Positions 9,023-16,668 of a DNA stretch of 64,000 bases are shown here, in pieces (the stretch's first letter is position 1; every line of letters starts with the position of its first letter). The translations under genes were made by a program, and so were the position numbers. The stretch is taken from the NCBI GenBank assembly GCA_030005635.1, contig JARUHP010000003.1, positions 124,001 to 188,000 on the forward strand. Direction: 5' to 3'. The notes under the pieces are model-generated. The model searched no databases. It had not been told where the DNA came from and saw nothing but the letters and a program-made list of their open reading frames with translations. Source of the DNA: Deltaproteobacteria bacterium IMCC39146 (GTDB lineage Bacteria > Desulfobacterota > Desulfuromonadia > Desulfuromonadales > BM103).

Positions 9023-10254
9023 TGGTCGACCTTGCCGGGTTCGGAGCCAGAGCCTTCTGCTTGGCCGATGTCATCCCCTGTTGCCTCAATTGGCAAGCCT
9101 GTCTCCGCGGCGTAGATCTGGCGAAGCATGGCGCGCCATTTCTGATACTGCTCTTCGGCTGATCCGGTGAGTCGAACCGTTTCGCCGACGACCTCCACGA
9201 CCAGGGGCTCTGCTTGGGAGGAGAAGGAAATGCTCAGCTCTTCGATCACATCCCTGTGAATTCTGGTCTCCTCCTGCTTCTGGAAACCACTGTAAATTGC
9301 CGCGGCGCCACCCATGACCATGACTCCGGGGAGGTTAGAGCTGGAGAGGTTGCTGTTGCCGGTACTGAGCGCGACGCCACCGATAATAGAGGCGAGGCCA
9401 AACAGTTGTCGGGTCAGGGCCTGTTTTTTGACGTCATTGAGAGCTGAGAGTTCTTCGTTGTAGAGCTTCCGCCAGTCTCCGTAAGGCTGCCAGAGATCGT
9501 TGTAGTAGATTTCGTAATAACCGTTGATGGTGTCGAGCAGCATATCATCACGCACCTGAACAGCCCGCACCCGCTTCAGCATGGGGTCATCTTCAACAGG
9601 GAGCCGGATCAGCGAATAACGACTTTCTTCATTGCGAGAGAGATGTCCTGCAAAAGCGTCACTGGCCATGTCTTGTGCTGTACGGAGTTCGGAAACCTGC
9701 TGAATTTCGAGAACCGCGTCGGGCGGTAGCTGGCTCCGGTGCTTGATAAGGTCGTTGGCAATGGTGTTGTAAAGGTCCTGGAACGGATCTTTCTCTCCGG
9801 GGGAGGTCCCGTGGAAATCAACCAGGTCGACCACTTCTGCATAGGATTCTTCAAACCACGGAACGCCGCGAGAATCAGAAGCTTCGATGTCAAGTCTCAG
9901 CTGTTCACCATCCGAACGTATGATGGTTCCGTGGATCTGAATGTGGGCGGCGTTTTCTGCAGGAACGACCCGTACGGCGCCCCAATGACCGGTCCGTTGC
10001 ATGGTGTACTTGAGGTGGATCGGGATGAAGCGTTCTTCGGCGCGGCGAATCTCCTCGGACAAGCCCAGCTCACGGATCTGCGTGTCCGTTAATTCCTCAG
10101 AATCAAAAACAATGATCGCCACATCGAGCAGCTCCGAACTGTCCAGTTCCTGCGTGGCGACGATCGGTTTGACACCCTCTTCAACCTTGTTGCTGAATGA
10201 GGCACATCCGGAAAGGGCGAGGAGCGAGGCAAACAGCACGAACAATCTGTTCAT
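9019..10254 (-). CDS. Outer-membrane-type lipoprotein of the VWA/TolQ operon
   Basis: 411 residues. The N-terminus MNRLFVLFASLLALSGCASF carries a lipobox (LSGC), so Cys17 should be lipidated; the next residues (Ala-Ser, no Asp at +2) favour the outer membrane. The body has no domain I can name; it contains a mixed alpha/beta N-terminal half (LLDVAIIVFDSEELTDTQI), and around residue 290 a short hydrophobic Gly-rich stretch (LFGLASIIGGVALSTG and VMVMGGAAAIYSGF) that could insert in or rest on a membrane. It overlaps both neighbouring genes by 4 bases, meaning tight co-translation. It may be the outer-membrane anchor of the putative motor. Confidence 0.8.
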   Translation of the reverse strand: MNRLFVLFASLLALSGCASFSNKVEEGVKPIVATQELDSSELLDVAIIVFDSEELTDTQIRELGLSEEIRRAEERFIPIHLKYTMQRTGHWGAVRVVPAENAAHIQIHGTIIRSDGEQLRLDIEASDSRGVPWFEESYAEVVDLVDFHGTSPGEKDPFQDLYNTIANDLIKHRSQLPPDAVLEIQQVSELRTAQDMASDAFAGHLSRNEESRYSLIRLPVEDDPMLKRVRAVQVRDDMLLDTINGYYEIYYNDLWQPYGDWRKLYNEELSALNDVKKQALTRQLFGLASIIGGVALSTGNSNLSSSNLPGVMVMGGAAAIYSGFQKQEETRIHRDVIEELSISFSSQAEPLVVEVVGETVRLTGSAEEQYQKWRAMLRQIYAAETGLPIEATGDDIGQAEGSGSEPGKVDQ

Positions 10255-11159
10255 CGATTTTCACTCCTGTTTTTGTTTACGCCCTTGTACTTCCAGTACT
10301 CCTCCCAGAGTTTCTTCTTCAGCTCCGGATCGGGTTCTTTTTCGGCGGCTTCGCGCAGTTGTCGGGCAACAATATCATCATCCTCAGGAGGAGGCAGCTT
10401 GCCGCCGGGGGCGCCGTATGTTGATTGCTCAACGCCGTTGCCCTGAGAGCCTGAACTGTTCGTTGAGTCTTGGGCTGTCCCCGCTTGGCCTTCGCGACTC
10501 TGATCCTCCGCTGTGCTTTGGCCCTGCTCCTCACTGTCGCTGTTCTCTGCGGAACTGGTATCTCCCGATTCACCCGCCCGTCCGCTGCTCCCAGATGCGC
10601 TGGAACTGCCGGATTCCCTCTGGCTGGGAACTCTGGCCGCAATTTTTTCCTCTTCCTTAAGCAAGCTGTCGTCGAAGTCTCCGAGGGAGGAGAGAAAGGC
10701 CCCTTCCAGCTCCGCAGTTTCTTCCGCCTGACTCTTGGCTTCCCCGAAATCCGATCCGGTTGTATAAAAAATACTATCATCAGAGGGCGCTGTCTCACTG
10801 GTGCCGGCCATCGCAGGCATCTTAGGACAGGGCAGCCCTTCAAGAGAGATGGTGCCTCCCTGTTCTGCAAGATCCATGCAGTAATTGACGATCCGAGTGT
10901 TGAGGTAGACAACAAAATCTTTGTAATCGGAGACCTCGCTGGCAGACATCGTCGTCTCTTCGAGTTCCTGCAGAGCCGTCTGCTTGGCGCTATCAAGGGC
11001 GGTGATGCTTTTACGGATAGAGTCGAGCGGCTGGTTCCCGGCGCAGAGTGGCGACACCGTGAATATCAGAAAGCACGCAAGGCTGAGGGTGTGGGTAATG
11101 ACTGCCCGCATCGGCCAGGAACGCTTGAAACCGCAGGTTACTTTGGATTGCATGGGCAC
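10251..11159 (-). CDS. Exported Ser/Glu-rich protein, first gene of the VWA/TolQ operon
   Basis: Open frame of 302 residues from 11159. A more natural start is Met17 (ATG at 11111), which gives MRAVITHTLSLACFLIFTVS as a normal signal peptide; neither start has a strong ribosome site. The mature protein has a helical N-terminal part (about 30-75, with coiled-coil character), a CMDLAEQ and LPCPKMP segment with two Cys, then a long low-complexity region rich in Ser, Gly, Glu and Gln (about 170-260), and a charged C-terminus (EEYWKYKGVNKNRS). The low-complexity part is probably disordered. Function unknown. It overlaps the lipoprotein gene by 4 bases. Confidence 0.7.
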   Translation of the reverse strand: MPMQSKVTCGFKRSWPMRAVITHTLSLACFLIFTVSPLCAGNQPLDSIRKSITALDSAKQTALQELEETTMSASEVSDYKDFVVYLNTRIVNYCMDLAEQGGTISLEGLPCPKMPAMAGTSETAPSDDSIFYTTGSDFGEAKSQAEETAELEGAFLSSLGDFDDSLLKEEEKIAARVPSQRESGSSSASGSSGRAGESGDTSSAENSDSEEQGQSTAEDQSREGQAGTAQDSTNSSGSQGNGVEQSTYGAPGGKLPPPEDDDIVARQLREAAEKEPDPELKKKLWEEYWKYKGVNKNRSENR

Positions 11160-11249
11160 TTAATATCCGATGAAGAGATTGAAGCAAAAGCGACTGAAGT
11201 CATACCCTTTGAACAAGGACAAGACTCTGGAATTATTCTTCTATCGGAC

Positions 11250-11278
11250 ATTATAACATCTGATTGGCGCAAAATGAA
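11250..11278 (-). promoter_or_regulatory. Candidate promoter for the VWA/TolQ operon
   Basis: On the minus strand a perfect -10 TATAAT (11255-11250) is preceded, at 17 bases, by TTCATT (11278-11273), a weak -35. It would start transcription near 11243, about 85-130 bases before the first start codon. The -35 is poor, so an activator may be needed, or this may be chance. Confidence 0.35.
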
Positions 11279-11537
11279 CAGAGGTCAGCAAAAGGATCTC
11301 AAGCGGCTGGTGTTGAGGTGGGTAATCGCTTAAACTGATTTGCTCCTGCTGGTAATTTCGACGCCTCGGAGAGCTTCCGGACCTTAGGCTTTCCCTGTAC
11401 TGCAGGTCTTTCAGGAATCACCCCCTGACGATTCTCGAAGTATAATTATAGAGGGAGATTTGTGAGAATATTGTGAGTTGAGTTTGCTATAATGTCCAGA
11501 ATTGACTGCTTTCTATCGGATCGGCATGGCGATAATT

Positions 11538-12239
11538 ATGAAAAAAAAGATTCTTGTTGTAGATGATTCTCCTTTTATGCTGAAAGTAATTGAAGACATG
11601 TTGACGAACCTCAGTTATGAAGTCACCACGGTTGACAGTGGGCGCTTAGCTTGTCAAAAGGCCGAGTCTACCAGGTTTGATATGATTATTTCGGATATGA
11701 ACATGCCAGTCATGGATGGAATAGAATTTACGAGGCAGATAAAAAAGTACCCAAGCTGTAAATTTGTTCCAGTGGTAATGCTTTCAAGTGAGCAAAATGA
11801 GGATAAGATTTCAGAGGCCAGAAAAGTCGGTATTTCAACGTTTCTCAGCAAGCCTCTCAACGAAAAACAGCTCAAAACAATACTGCAAATTACCCTCAAT
11901 AAGCGTAGAACTCCTCGAATGCCTTTTAGGCTTGAAGTTTCTTACGGCGAGGACGAAGTTCTTTCTGATTATACAGTGAGTGTTACGTTTAATCTGAGTG
12001 CAGGGGGACTATTTTTGGAGACGAATAACCCTTTGCCTCTAGGCGAGGCATTGAAGCTCAAGTTAGAACTCCCTGAGAACAATTGTGTTGTACATTGCGA
12101 GGGCTGTGTTGCTTGGGTAAACTCCACGACCTCGCCAATCAGAAGTGATCACCCCGCAGGCATGGGTGTAGAGTTTCTTTACATCGAAGAGGAGCGTTTT
12201 TTTCAGGACTTTCTCCAGAGGAATAGTGGGAAACGTTGA
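11538..12239 (+). CDS. Response regulator with C-terminal PilZ domain
   Basis: 233 residues from the ATG at 11538 (MKKKILVVDDSPFM); the open frame extends 12 codons upstream, but this start fits the family N-terminus. A receiver domain (1-120) has the acidic pair DD, phosphoacceptor Asp in ISDMNMPVMDG, the conserved Ser in MLSSE and Lys in LSKPLN. The C-terminal half is a PilZ domain: RRTPRMPF supplies the Arg motif and NLSAGG the (D/N)xSxxG motif that bind cyclic di-GMP. It should link phosphorylation by an unknown kinase to c-di-GMP, typically for motility or surface behaviour. No kinase gene is adjacent. A terminator-like repeat follows. Confidence 0.88.
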   Translation: MKKKILVVDDSPFMLKVIEDMLTNLSYEVTTVDSGRLACQKAESTRFDMIISDMNMPVMDGIEFTRQIKKYPSCKFVPVVMLSSEQNEDKISEARKVGISTFLSKPLNEKQLKTILQITLNKRRTPRMPFRLEVSYGEDEVLSDYTVSVTFNLSAGGLFLETNNPLPLGEALKLKLELPENNCVVHCEGCVAWVNSTTSPIRSDHPAGMGVEFLYIEEERFFQDFLQRNSGKR

Positions 12240-12280
12240 TAAAAGCACGATTTTTTTGCCCCAAAAACAGCTCAAGAAAC

Positions 12281-12376
12281 TACGACTTCTGAGCTGGAGA
12301 TCGGCTTCTCATTAATCGAGTCTTTAGGAATACAAAACTATGGCCACCAGGGTTCGATCCTTGGTGGCCTTTTCTT
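12281..12376 (+). repeat. Dispersed terminator-type repeat, copy 1
   Basis: Shared head (TACGACTTCTGAG) and middle (GATCGGCTTCTCATTAATCGAG), then a long hairpin at 12342-12369 with arms GGCCACCAGG and CCTTGGTGGCC, then TTTTCTT. It sits directly behind the REC-PilZ gene and can act as its rho-independent terminator. Related copies are at 16333, 25747, 29541, 29611, 29868, 33501 and 34561, with fragments at 18072, 19701 and 31744. Confidence 0.8.
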
Positions 12377-12463
12377 AAATGTCAGAGTTTGTACAAATTA
12401 CACGCTTTAGCAAATTTGAACCCTCCCTAGCAATGTGGGAGGATAAACAAGAAACACTCTTCT

Positions 12464-12491
12464 TTGACCTCGAATCCTGACGGGGTATAAT
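12464..12491 (+). promoter_or_regulatory. Sigma-70-type promoter of the AraC-family regulator
   Basis: TTGACC at 12464-12469 and TATAAT at 12486-12491 with a 16-base spacer, 35 bases before the start codon of the AraC-family gene. AAGGAG at about 12507 is a little far from the ATG for an ideal ribosome site. Confidence 0.6.
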
Positions 12492-12526
12492 GGGAAGCAC
12501 CTTAATAAGGAGACAGGCTTTACCAG

Positions 12527-13291
12527 ATGATCCGTAAATTCCCGACTATTATTGCTTGCGCACCAGAAGACGTTTCATATTATCGCAATTTCCCCCTGCC
12601 TAATGAGGAGCTTCAGGTTGTTCCTTATGGCCAGGCCGTTTGCTCCGTCCTGTCTCAAGAGATTGACCTGATTGTAATTGACTGTGGTTTTGATGCCCGA
12701 TTGGGGCTCCGGCTACTAGAAGACCTTAAGACACGTTTTTCCGGTGTTCCCATTCTGTTTGTGACGGAACAAAGCTCAGAAGAGATTATCCTTCGGGCGT
12801 TTAAACTTGGTGCCCGCGATTTTTTTCAAAAACCTTTGTCAGTGTTCACTGTGCGCAGTAACATGATGGAACTTCTGAAAGCCAAGCGCGAGGTGCGGGA
12901 ACATCTCCGAGTCGCCAAGGTTTGCGAGAACGAGCAGCCTGAAAACGGCTCTCTTTGCCAGGTCGGGGTCCTTCAGCCTGCTATCATGAAAGTGGTTTGT
13001 CACATCGAGTCAAACTATCAAAAGGCGATCAGTCTTGACCAGATGGCCTCCAAGGCCGGTATGAGCAAGTACCATTTTGTCAGGCTCTTTAGACGCGAGG
13101 CCGGCATGAGTCCGGTTCGTTATCTGAAGTTTGTTCGCATACAAAGAGCCAAGGAGCTGCTCAAGAGGGCAGACTTGTCAGTGTTGTCAGCCGCGCATCG
13201 GGTCGGCTTCCAGGACGTAAGCAACTTCAATAAGAATTTTAAAAATATAGAAGGCTGCACGCCCAGCCAGTATCGCGCAAGGCTTTACTGA
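12527..13291 (+). CDS. Receiver-domain AraC-family transcription regulator
   Basis: 254 residues. The first 120 form a receiver-like domain: Asp in LIVIDCGFD at the phosphorylation position, Thr in FVTEQS and Lys in FFQKPLS, so phosphorylation remains possible although the usual DD pair near the N-terminus is not evident. The C-terminal 100 residues hold two helix-turn-helix units of the AraC/XylS family (LDQMASKAGMSKYHFVRLFR and AAHRVGFQDVSNFNKNFK, ending CTPSQYRARL). The next gene, a pentahaem cytochrome, is preceded by two 15-base direct repeats exactly 21 bases apart, the spacing AraC proteins use, so this protein is a likely activator of that cytochrome. Confidence 0.88.
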   Translation: MIRKFPTIIACAPEDVSYYRNFPLPNEELQVVPYGQAVCSVLSQEIDLIVIDCGFDARLGLRLLEDLKTRFSGVPILFVTEQSSEEIILRAFKLGARDFFQKPLSVFTVRSNMMELLKAKREVREHLRVAKVCENEQPENGSLCQVGVLQPAIMKVVCHIESNYQKAISLDQMASKAGMSKYHFVRLFRREAGMSPVRYLKFVRIQRAKELLKRADLSVLSAAHRVGFQDVSNFNKNFKNIEGCTPSQYRARLY

Positions 13292-13346
13292 CTCTGTCAA
13301 TGAGTGCAAGCTTTCTTATTTGCTCCCCTCACTTTTTTGAGATTAA

Positions 13347-13410
13347 AAGCAATTATCGCCAAGACATAAGCAATTACTGCCACAATGGCTTCTCTCATTA
13401 GGAGTATTAT
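13347..13410 (+). promoter_or_regulatory. Direct-repeat operator and -10 element before the cytochrome gene
   Basis: AAGCAATTATCGCCA (13347-13361) and AAGCAATTACTGCCA (13368-13382) match at 13 of 15 positions and are offset by exactly 21 bp, two helical turns. A -10 like element TATTAT lies at 13405-13410, placing the -35 region right against the second repeat, the class II activator arrangement. No good -35 hexamer is present, as expected for an activator-dependent promoter. Confidence 0.55.
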
Positions 13411-13528
13411 AGTTCTGCTTTGAGACGCTTCCTCTCCGACAGACTGCTAGGTAGGTTTTGTCTCATCCAAAATTATCTCGGTGCTGGTTATTTAATCAGC
13501 CCGGCAATATTACTTTCGGAGGTGTTGG

Positions 13529-16195
13529 ATGAGAAGGGTTCTTTTACTGTCGTTGTTGTTTGTTAGTTTCTTTGGCGCTTATGGCTTTGCTGCCGACGTT
13601 GTACCGTCGACGATTGATCAGCCGGGCACTCAGCCGCAGGAGGTCAGTAACCTCGAGTCGCCGGATAAATGCGACAATTGTCATGGCGGCTACAATACTG
13701 CGACCGAACCCGCTTTCAACTGGCGAGGAAGCATGATGGCCAACGCTGGTCGAGACCCGATTTTCTGGGCGACCGTAGCTGTCGCCGAGCAGGATTTCGA
13801 CGGCGCTGGTGACCTCTGTATCCGCTGTCACAGCACGGCTGGTTGGTTAGGCGGTCGCTCGACACCGACCGACGGCTCCGGTCTTGCCGCAGGAGATAGT
13901 GATGGGGTGGAATGTGATTACTGCCACAAGTTGACCAACCCGGCCAACACCGACCCGATTCTCCAGGGTGTCATGAACGAACCGTTCGTGGCCAATGATG
14001 GCCTGGGAGGGGGATACTTCGGCAGCGGGATTTCCTCTATCTGGGGCGGCGCAGAAAAGCTTGGGCCCTTCAGCGACGCAGAAGCGCGTCACAAGTTCTC
14101 GAAGAATGATTTCATCCGTTCGGTCGATTTCTGCGGAACCTGTCACGATGTATCCAATTCTGCGGTCGCTAACCTGGCCCACAATTTTGGTGCTCAGCCG
14201 GAATTCCTTGCTACGGAAGAAGCTAAGCTCGTTCAGGATGTATCGCTGAACGAAAGCCCCAAGAATTATGCGGACAAGACCGCCTTCAACAACAAACCCT
14301 ACCAGTACGGCGTTGTTGAAAGAACCTTCAGCGAATACAAGGCAGGCCTGGTCTCCCAGACTCTGGTCGATGATTATCCCAACCTGCCGGCTGATCTGCA
14401 AGGCGGAGCGCTCAAGGCAATCTATGATGCGGCGACCGACTTCGGCACCAAGAGTGGCAACTACGCCGATGGCGACCCTCGTTATTACAGCTGTCAGACC
14501 TGCCATATGCGCCCGGTCTTTGGCCAGGGTTGTAACAAGAACCCGCCGTTCCGTGACGACCTGCCCTTGCATGACATGACCGGCGGAAACTACTGGATGC
14601 CGCAAGCCATCAAGTACCTCGACACCCAGGGCAAACTGCGTCTTGGCGGCGGACTTAACAGTCTCCAGAATGCCGCACTGGACGCTGCTTCACTTCGAGC
14701 CAAAGAACAGCTCAACCTGGCCGGTTCTCTAACGGTCGATGACAGTGCAAATATGGTCAAGGTGGTCAACCACACAGGCCACAAGCTGATTTCCGGCTAT
14801 CCCGAAGGGCGCCGCATGTGGCTGAAGACCACCTGGATGGATAATGGTGGGAGTGTGGTGCGCATTGATGGTGAATACGGGCCGCTTTTTGATGATCATG
14901 GCAATGCGGTCATGGTTCAAGACCCCCGCGATGGGCAGATGAAGCAGGTTGAATCGATTCTTGACTTGGCCGATTCGAACACCAAGATCTACGAAGCTCA
15001 TTATGGTCTCGATCAAGAATGGGCGGTGGGAATAGAGGGACTTTATCCCAATGATCTTGCCCTGGGCTATGATCGCTATACCGGCGCTGACGGCCAAACC
15101 GTCAGCGAGTTGGCAGCTGCACCGGCCGGGACGAAATTTGAGACCTTCCACTTTGTTCTCAATAACGTGGTAATTAAGGATAACCGCATCCCACCGTACG
15201 GGATGGACTACGAAACTGCTCGCCTACGTAACTCCCTGCCAGTTCCTGCCGACCAGTATAACGGTGCTTCGGGTACCTACGATTACTTCGATACCATTGC
15301 CCTGAATCCGCCCACGGGGGCCACCAGTGCAACCATCGAACTGCTTTACCAACCGACCAGCTGGGAGTACATCCAGTTCCTCGTCCTGGCCAATAACGGC
15401 ACCGACCCTGCGCAGGGCGGCAACGCTTTCCTCGGCATGGAGGGGGAGTACATGCTTGAAGCCTGGTTGGCCACAGGCATGGCTGCGCCATACGTCATGG
15501 CCTCGGCGACCTGGGGGAGTGCCCCACCACAGTGCACTGCGACGTCCCCGACTCATGAGTCGGCAACACCAGGAAACGCTGAAGTGAGCTTGAGTTGGAC
15601 AGCTGAAACCGGTGTCGATGGTTACAGAGTGTACTATGATCAGGCCGGCAAATCGCAACTGGTTGCTGATGTTGGGGCGGCGACAGCCCTTACGGATACA
15701 GGCCTAACTAACGGTTCTCAGTACTGCTACAAGGTCTCCTCATACACCGCCGATTGTGAATCGGAATTTAGCAATATCCTTTGCGCGATCCCTAATAATC
15801 CGGGACAAAACAACCTTGAAGCAACTTTAGCCACCGGTCGGTATGAGACCACTGGTAAGGGCAAGACCAAGGTAATTACATTTGTTACCACAACGGCCTT
15901 CTCTCTGGGTGATGGCGTAACTGTTCGCGCCACAGTACTCGATGAGGCGACAGGGATACCTGTCCCCAATGCGACGGTTAATATCGATATCAGCGGCCCG
16001 CAGGCTGCCTCCTTAACCACCGGGCCAAGCAATACCAACGGTATCGCCGAGGCGACCTGGCAGACGCAGGCGCCGAATCGAAAGGGACAGGGAGGTACGA
16101 CGCCTGGTACTTATGGGGCAACGACCACCGGTGTAACGGCATCTGGTTATACCTGGGATGGGGTGATGACGACCACAGCGTTTACTTTACAGTAG
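13529..16195 (+). CDS. Pentahaem cytochrome c with fibronectin III and Ig-like domains
   Basis: 888 residues with signal peptide MRRVLLLSLLFVSFFGAYGFA and a strong ribosome site (GGAGGTG). Five CxxCH haem motifs are visible: CDNCH, CIRCH, CDYCH, CGTCH and CQTCH, all in the first 340 residues. A segment with NHTGHKLISGYPEGRRMW (about residue 413) is typical of a domain following haems in large desulfuromonad cytochromes. Residues about 670-755 are a fibronectin type III domain (WTAETGVDGYRVYYD, TGLTNGSQYCYKV). The last 110 residues resemble an invasin/Big-type Ig domain (VRATVLDEATGIPVPNATV). It is probably exported to the periplasm or cell surface for electron transfer. Regulation by the adjacent AraC-family protein is likely. 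Confidence 0.9.
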   Translation: MRRVLLLSLLFVSFFGAYGFAADVVPSTIDQPGTQPQEVSNLESPDKCDNCHGGYNTATEPAFNWRGSMMANAGRDPIFWATVAVAEQDFDGAGDLCIRCHSTAGWLGGRSTPTDGSGLAAGDSDGVECDYCHKLTNPANTDPILQGVMNEPFVANDGLGGGYFGSGISSIWGGAEKLGPFSDAEARHKFSKNDFIRSVDFCGTCHDVSNSAVANLAHNFGAQPEFLATEEAKLVQDVSLNESPKNYADKTAFNNKPYQYGVVERTFSEYKAGLVSQTLVDDYPNLPADLQGGALKAIYDAATDFGTKSGNYADGDPRYYSCQTCHMRPVFGQGCNKNPPFRDDLPLHDMTGGNYWMPQAIKYLDTQGKLRLGGGLNSLQNAALDAASLRAKEQLNLAGSLTVDDSANMVKVVNHTGHKLISGYPEGRRMWLKTTWMDNGGSVVRIDGEYGPLFDDHGNAVMVQDPRDGQMKQVESILDLADSNTKIYEAHYGLDQEWAVGIEGLYPNDLALGYDRYTGADGQTVSELAAAPAGTKFETFHFVLNNVVIKDNRIPPYGMDYETARLRNSLPVPADQYNGASGTYDYFDTIALNPPTGATSATIELLYQPTSWEYIQFLVLANNGTDPAQGGNAFLGMEGEYMLEAWLATGMAAPYVMASATWGSAPPQCTATSPTHESATPGNAEVSLSWTAETGVDGYRVYYDQAGKSQLVADVGAATALTDTGLTNGSQYCYKVSSYTADCESEFSNILCAIPNNPGQNNLEATLATGRYETTGKGKTKVITFVTTTAFSLGDGVTVRATVLDEATGIPVPNATVNIDISGPQAASLTTGPSNTNGIAEATWQTQAPNRKGQGGTTPGTYGATTTGVTASGYTWDGVMTTTAFTLQ

Positions 16196-16245
16196 TTCAG
16201 ACAGATGGCTGCCGGTGATGATAACTGGCGACACCTAAACAGGGG

Positions 16246-16282
16246 AAACGGTGACAGATCCATGATCTGTCACCGTTTTGTT
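16246..16282 (+). terminator. Rho-independent terminator of the cytochrome gene
   Basis: A 15-bp perfect stem (AAACGGTGACAGATC at 16246-16260 with GATCTGTCACCGTTT at 16264-16278), 3-base loop, followed by TGTT. It lies 50 bases behind the stop codon. Confidence 0.8.
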
Positions 16283-16332
16283 GGTAGAGACCCTCTTTGC
16301 TTTGCAACATTCAAGACAGATTTCTTAAATAA

Positions 16333-16430
16333 TACGACTTATAAGGTAAAAAACGGCTGATTATTGATAGAGCTATTTAGGAAGACAAATCTATGGCCAA
16401 CAGGGAACGATCCTTGGCGGCCATTTTTAT
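16333..16430 (+). repeat. Dispersed terminator-type repeat, copy 2
   Basis: Same order of elements as copy 1: TACGACTT, AAAACGGCTGATTATTGATAG, TTTAGGAAG, then hairpin 16395-16422 (GGCCAACAGG with CCTTGGCGGCC) and ATTTTTATTTT. It is a second terminator behind the cytochrome gene. Confidence 0.75.
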
Positions 16431-16503
16431 TTTCATTTATCTGTGTTGTAAGAAGATTGTGAGGTTCTAGCTGTATAGTGTAAACTGTTTTACGTTTAAT
16501 GTT

Positions 16504-16587
16504 GGCTCTCCAGCAAGAGTAAAGCCGGGGCGACCCGGTGACGCAAAGCGTCGGGGCTCATGCAGATAACCGGGTTTCTGAAGAGCA
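16504..16587 (+). ncRNA. GEMM-I riboswitch (cyclic dinucleotide), probably cGAMP subtype
   Basis: Outer stem P1: GGCTCTCCAG (16504-16513) with CTGAAGAGC (16578-16586). Inner hairpin CCGGG-GCGA-CCCGG (16525-16538) has the GNRA tetraloop typical of the class, followed by the conserved GACGCAAAGC (16540-16549) and the second stem with ATAACCGGGTTT (16566-16577). By eye alignment to the Vibrio Vc2 aptamer, the ligand-contacting G20 position is A here (16518), the change known to favour 3',3'-cGAMP in Geobacter GEMM-Ib RNAs. The aptamer sits 70-80 bases before the histidine kinase gene and probably controls it; I could not define the expression platform. Confidence 0.82.
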
Positions 16588-16668
16588 TGGAATAGTGCAT
16601 TTCTTTGTGCGTTTATCTCCGTACTTAGGGATGATTTTTATGAGCCTGTATCAATCATGGAAGTAATT

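Noticed and set aside
10470-11333. 287-codon ORF on the plus strand
   Set aside because: It is opposite a gene with overlapping operon neighbours, with no recognisable domain; the low-complexity Ser/Glu region on the other strand creates the open frame.
12342-12369. GGTTCGATCC in the repeat hairpin looks like a tRNA T-loop
   Set aside because: No D-arm, anticodon arm or acceptor stem can be folded around it, and the other copies do not keep this segment.
13347-13382. Two direct repeats considered as a CRISPR remnant
   Set aside because: Only two units with a 6-base gap, no leader, no cas gene; 21-bp spacing fits a regulator site.
13421-13465. TGAGAC...GTCTCA stem in the cytochrome leader considered as a riboswitch
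   Set aside because: The GEMM core and any other known aptamer motif are absent; a single stem is too weak as evidence.
13847-14605. 252-codon ORF on the minus strand
   Set aside because: It is entirely opposite the haem region of the cytochrome gene, with no ribosome site or known domain; a shadow frame.
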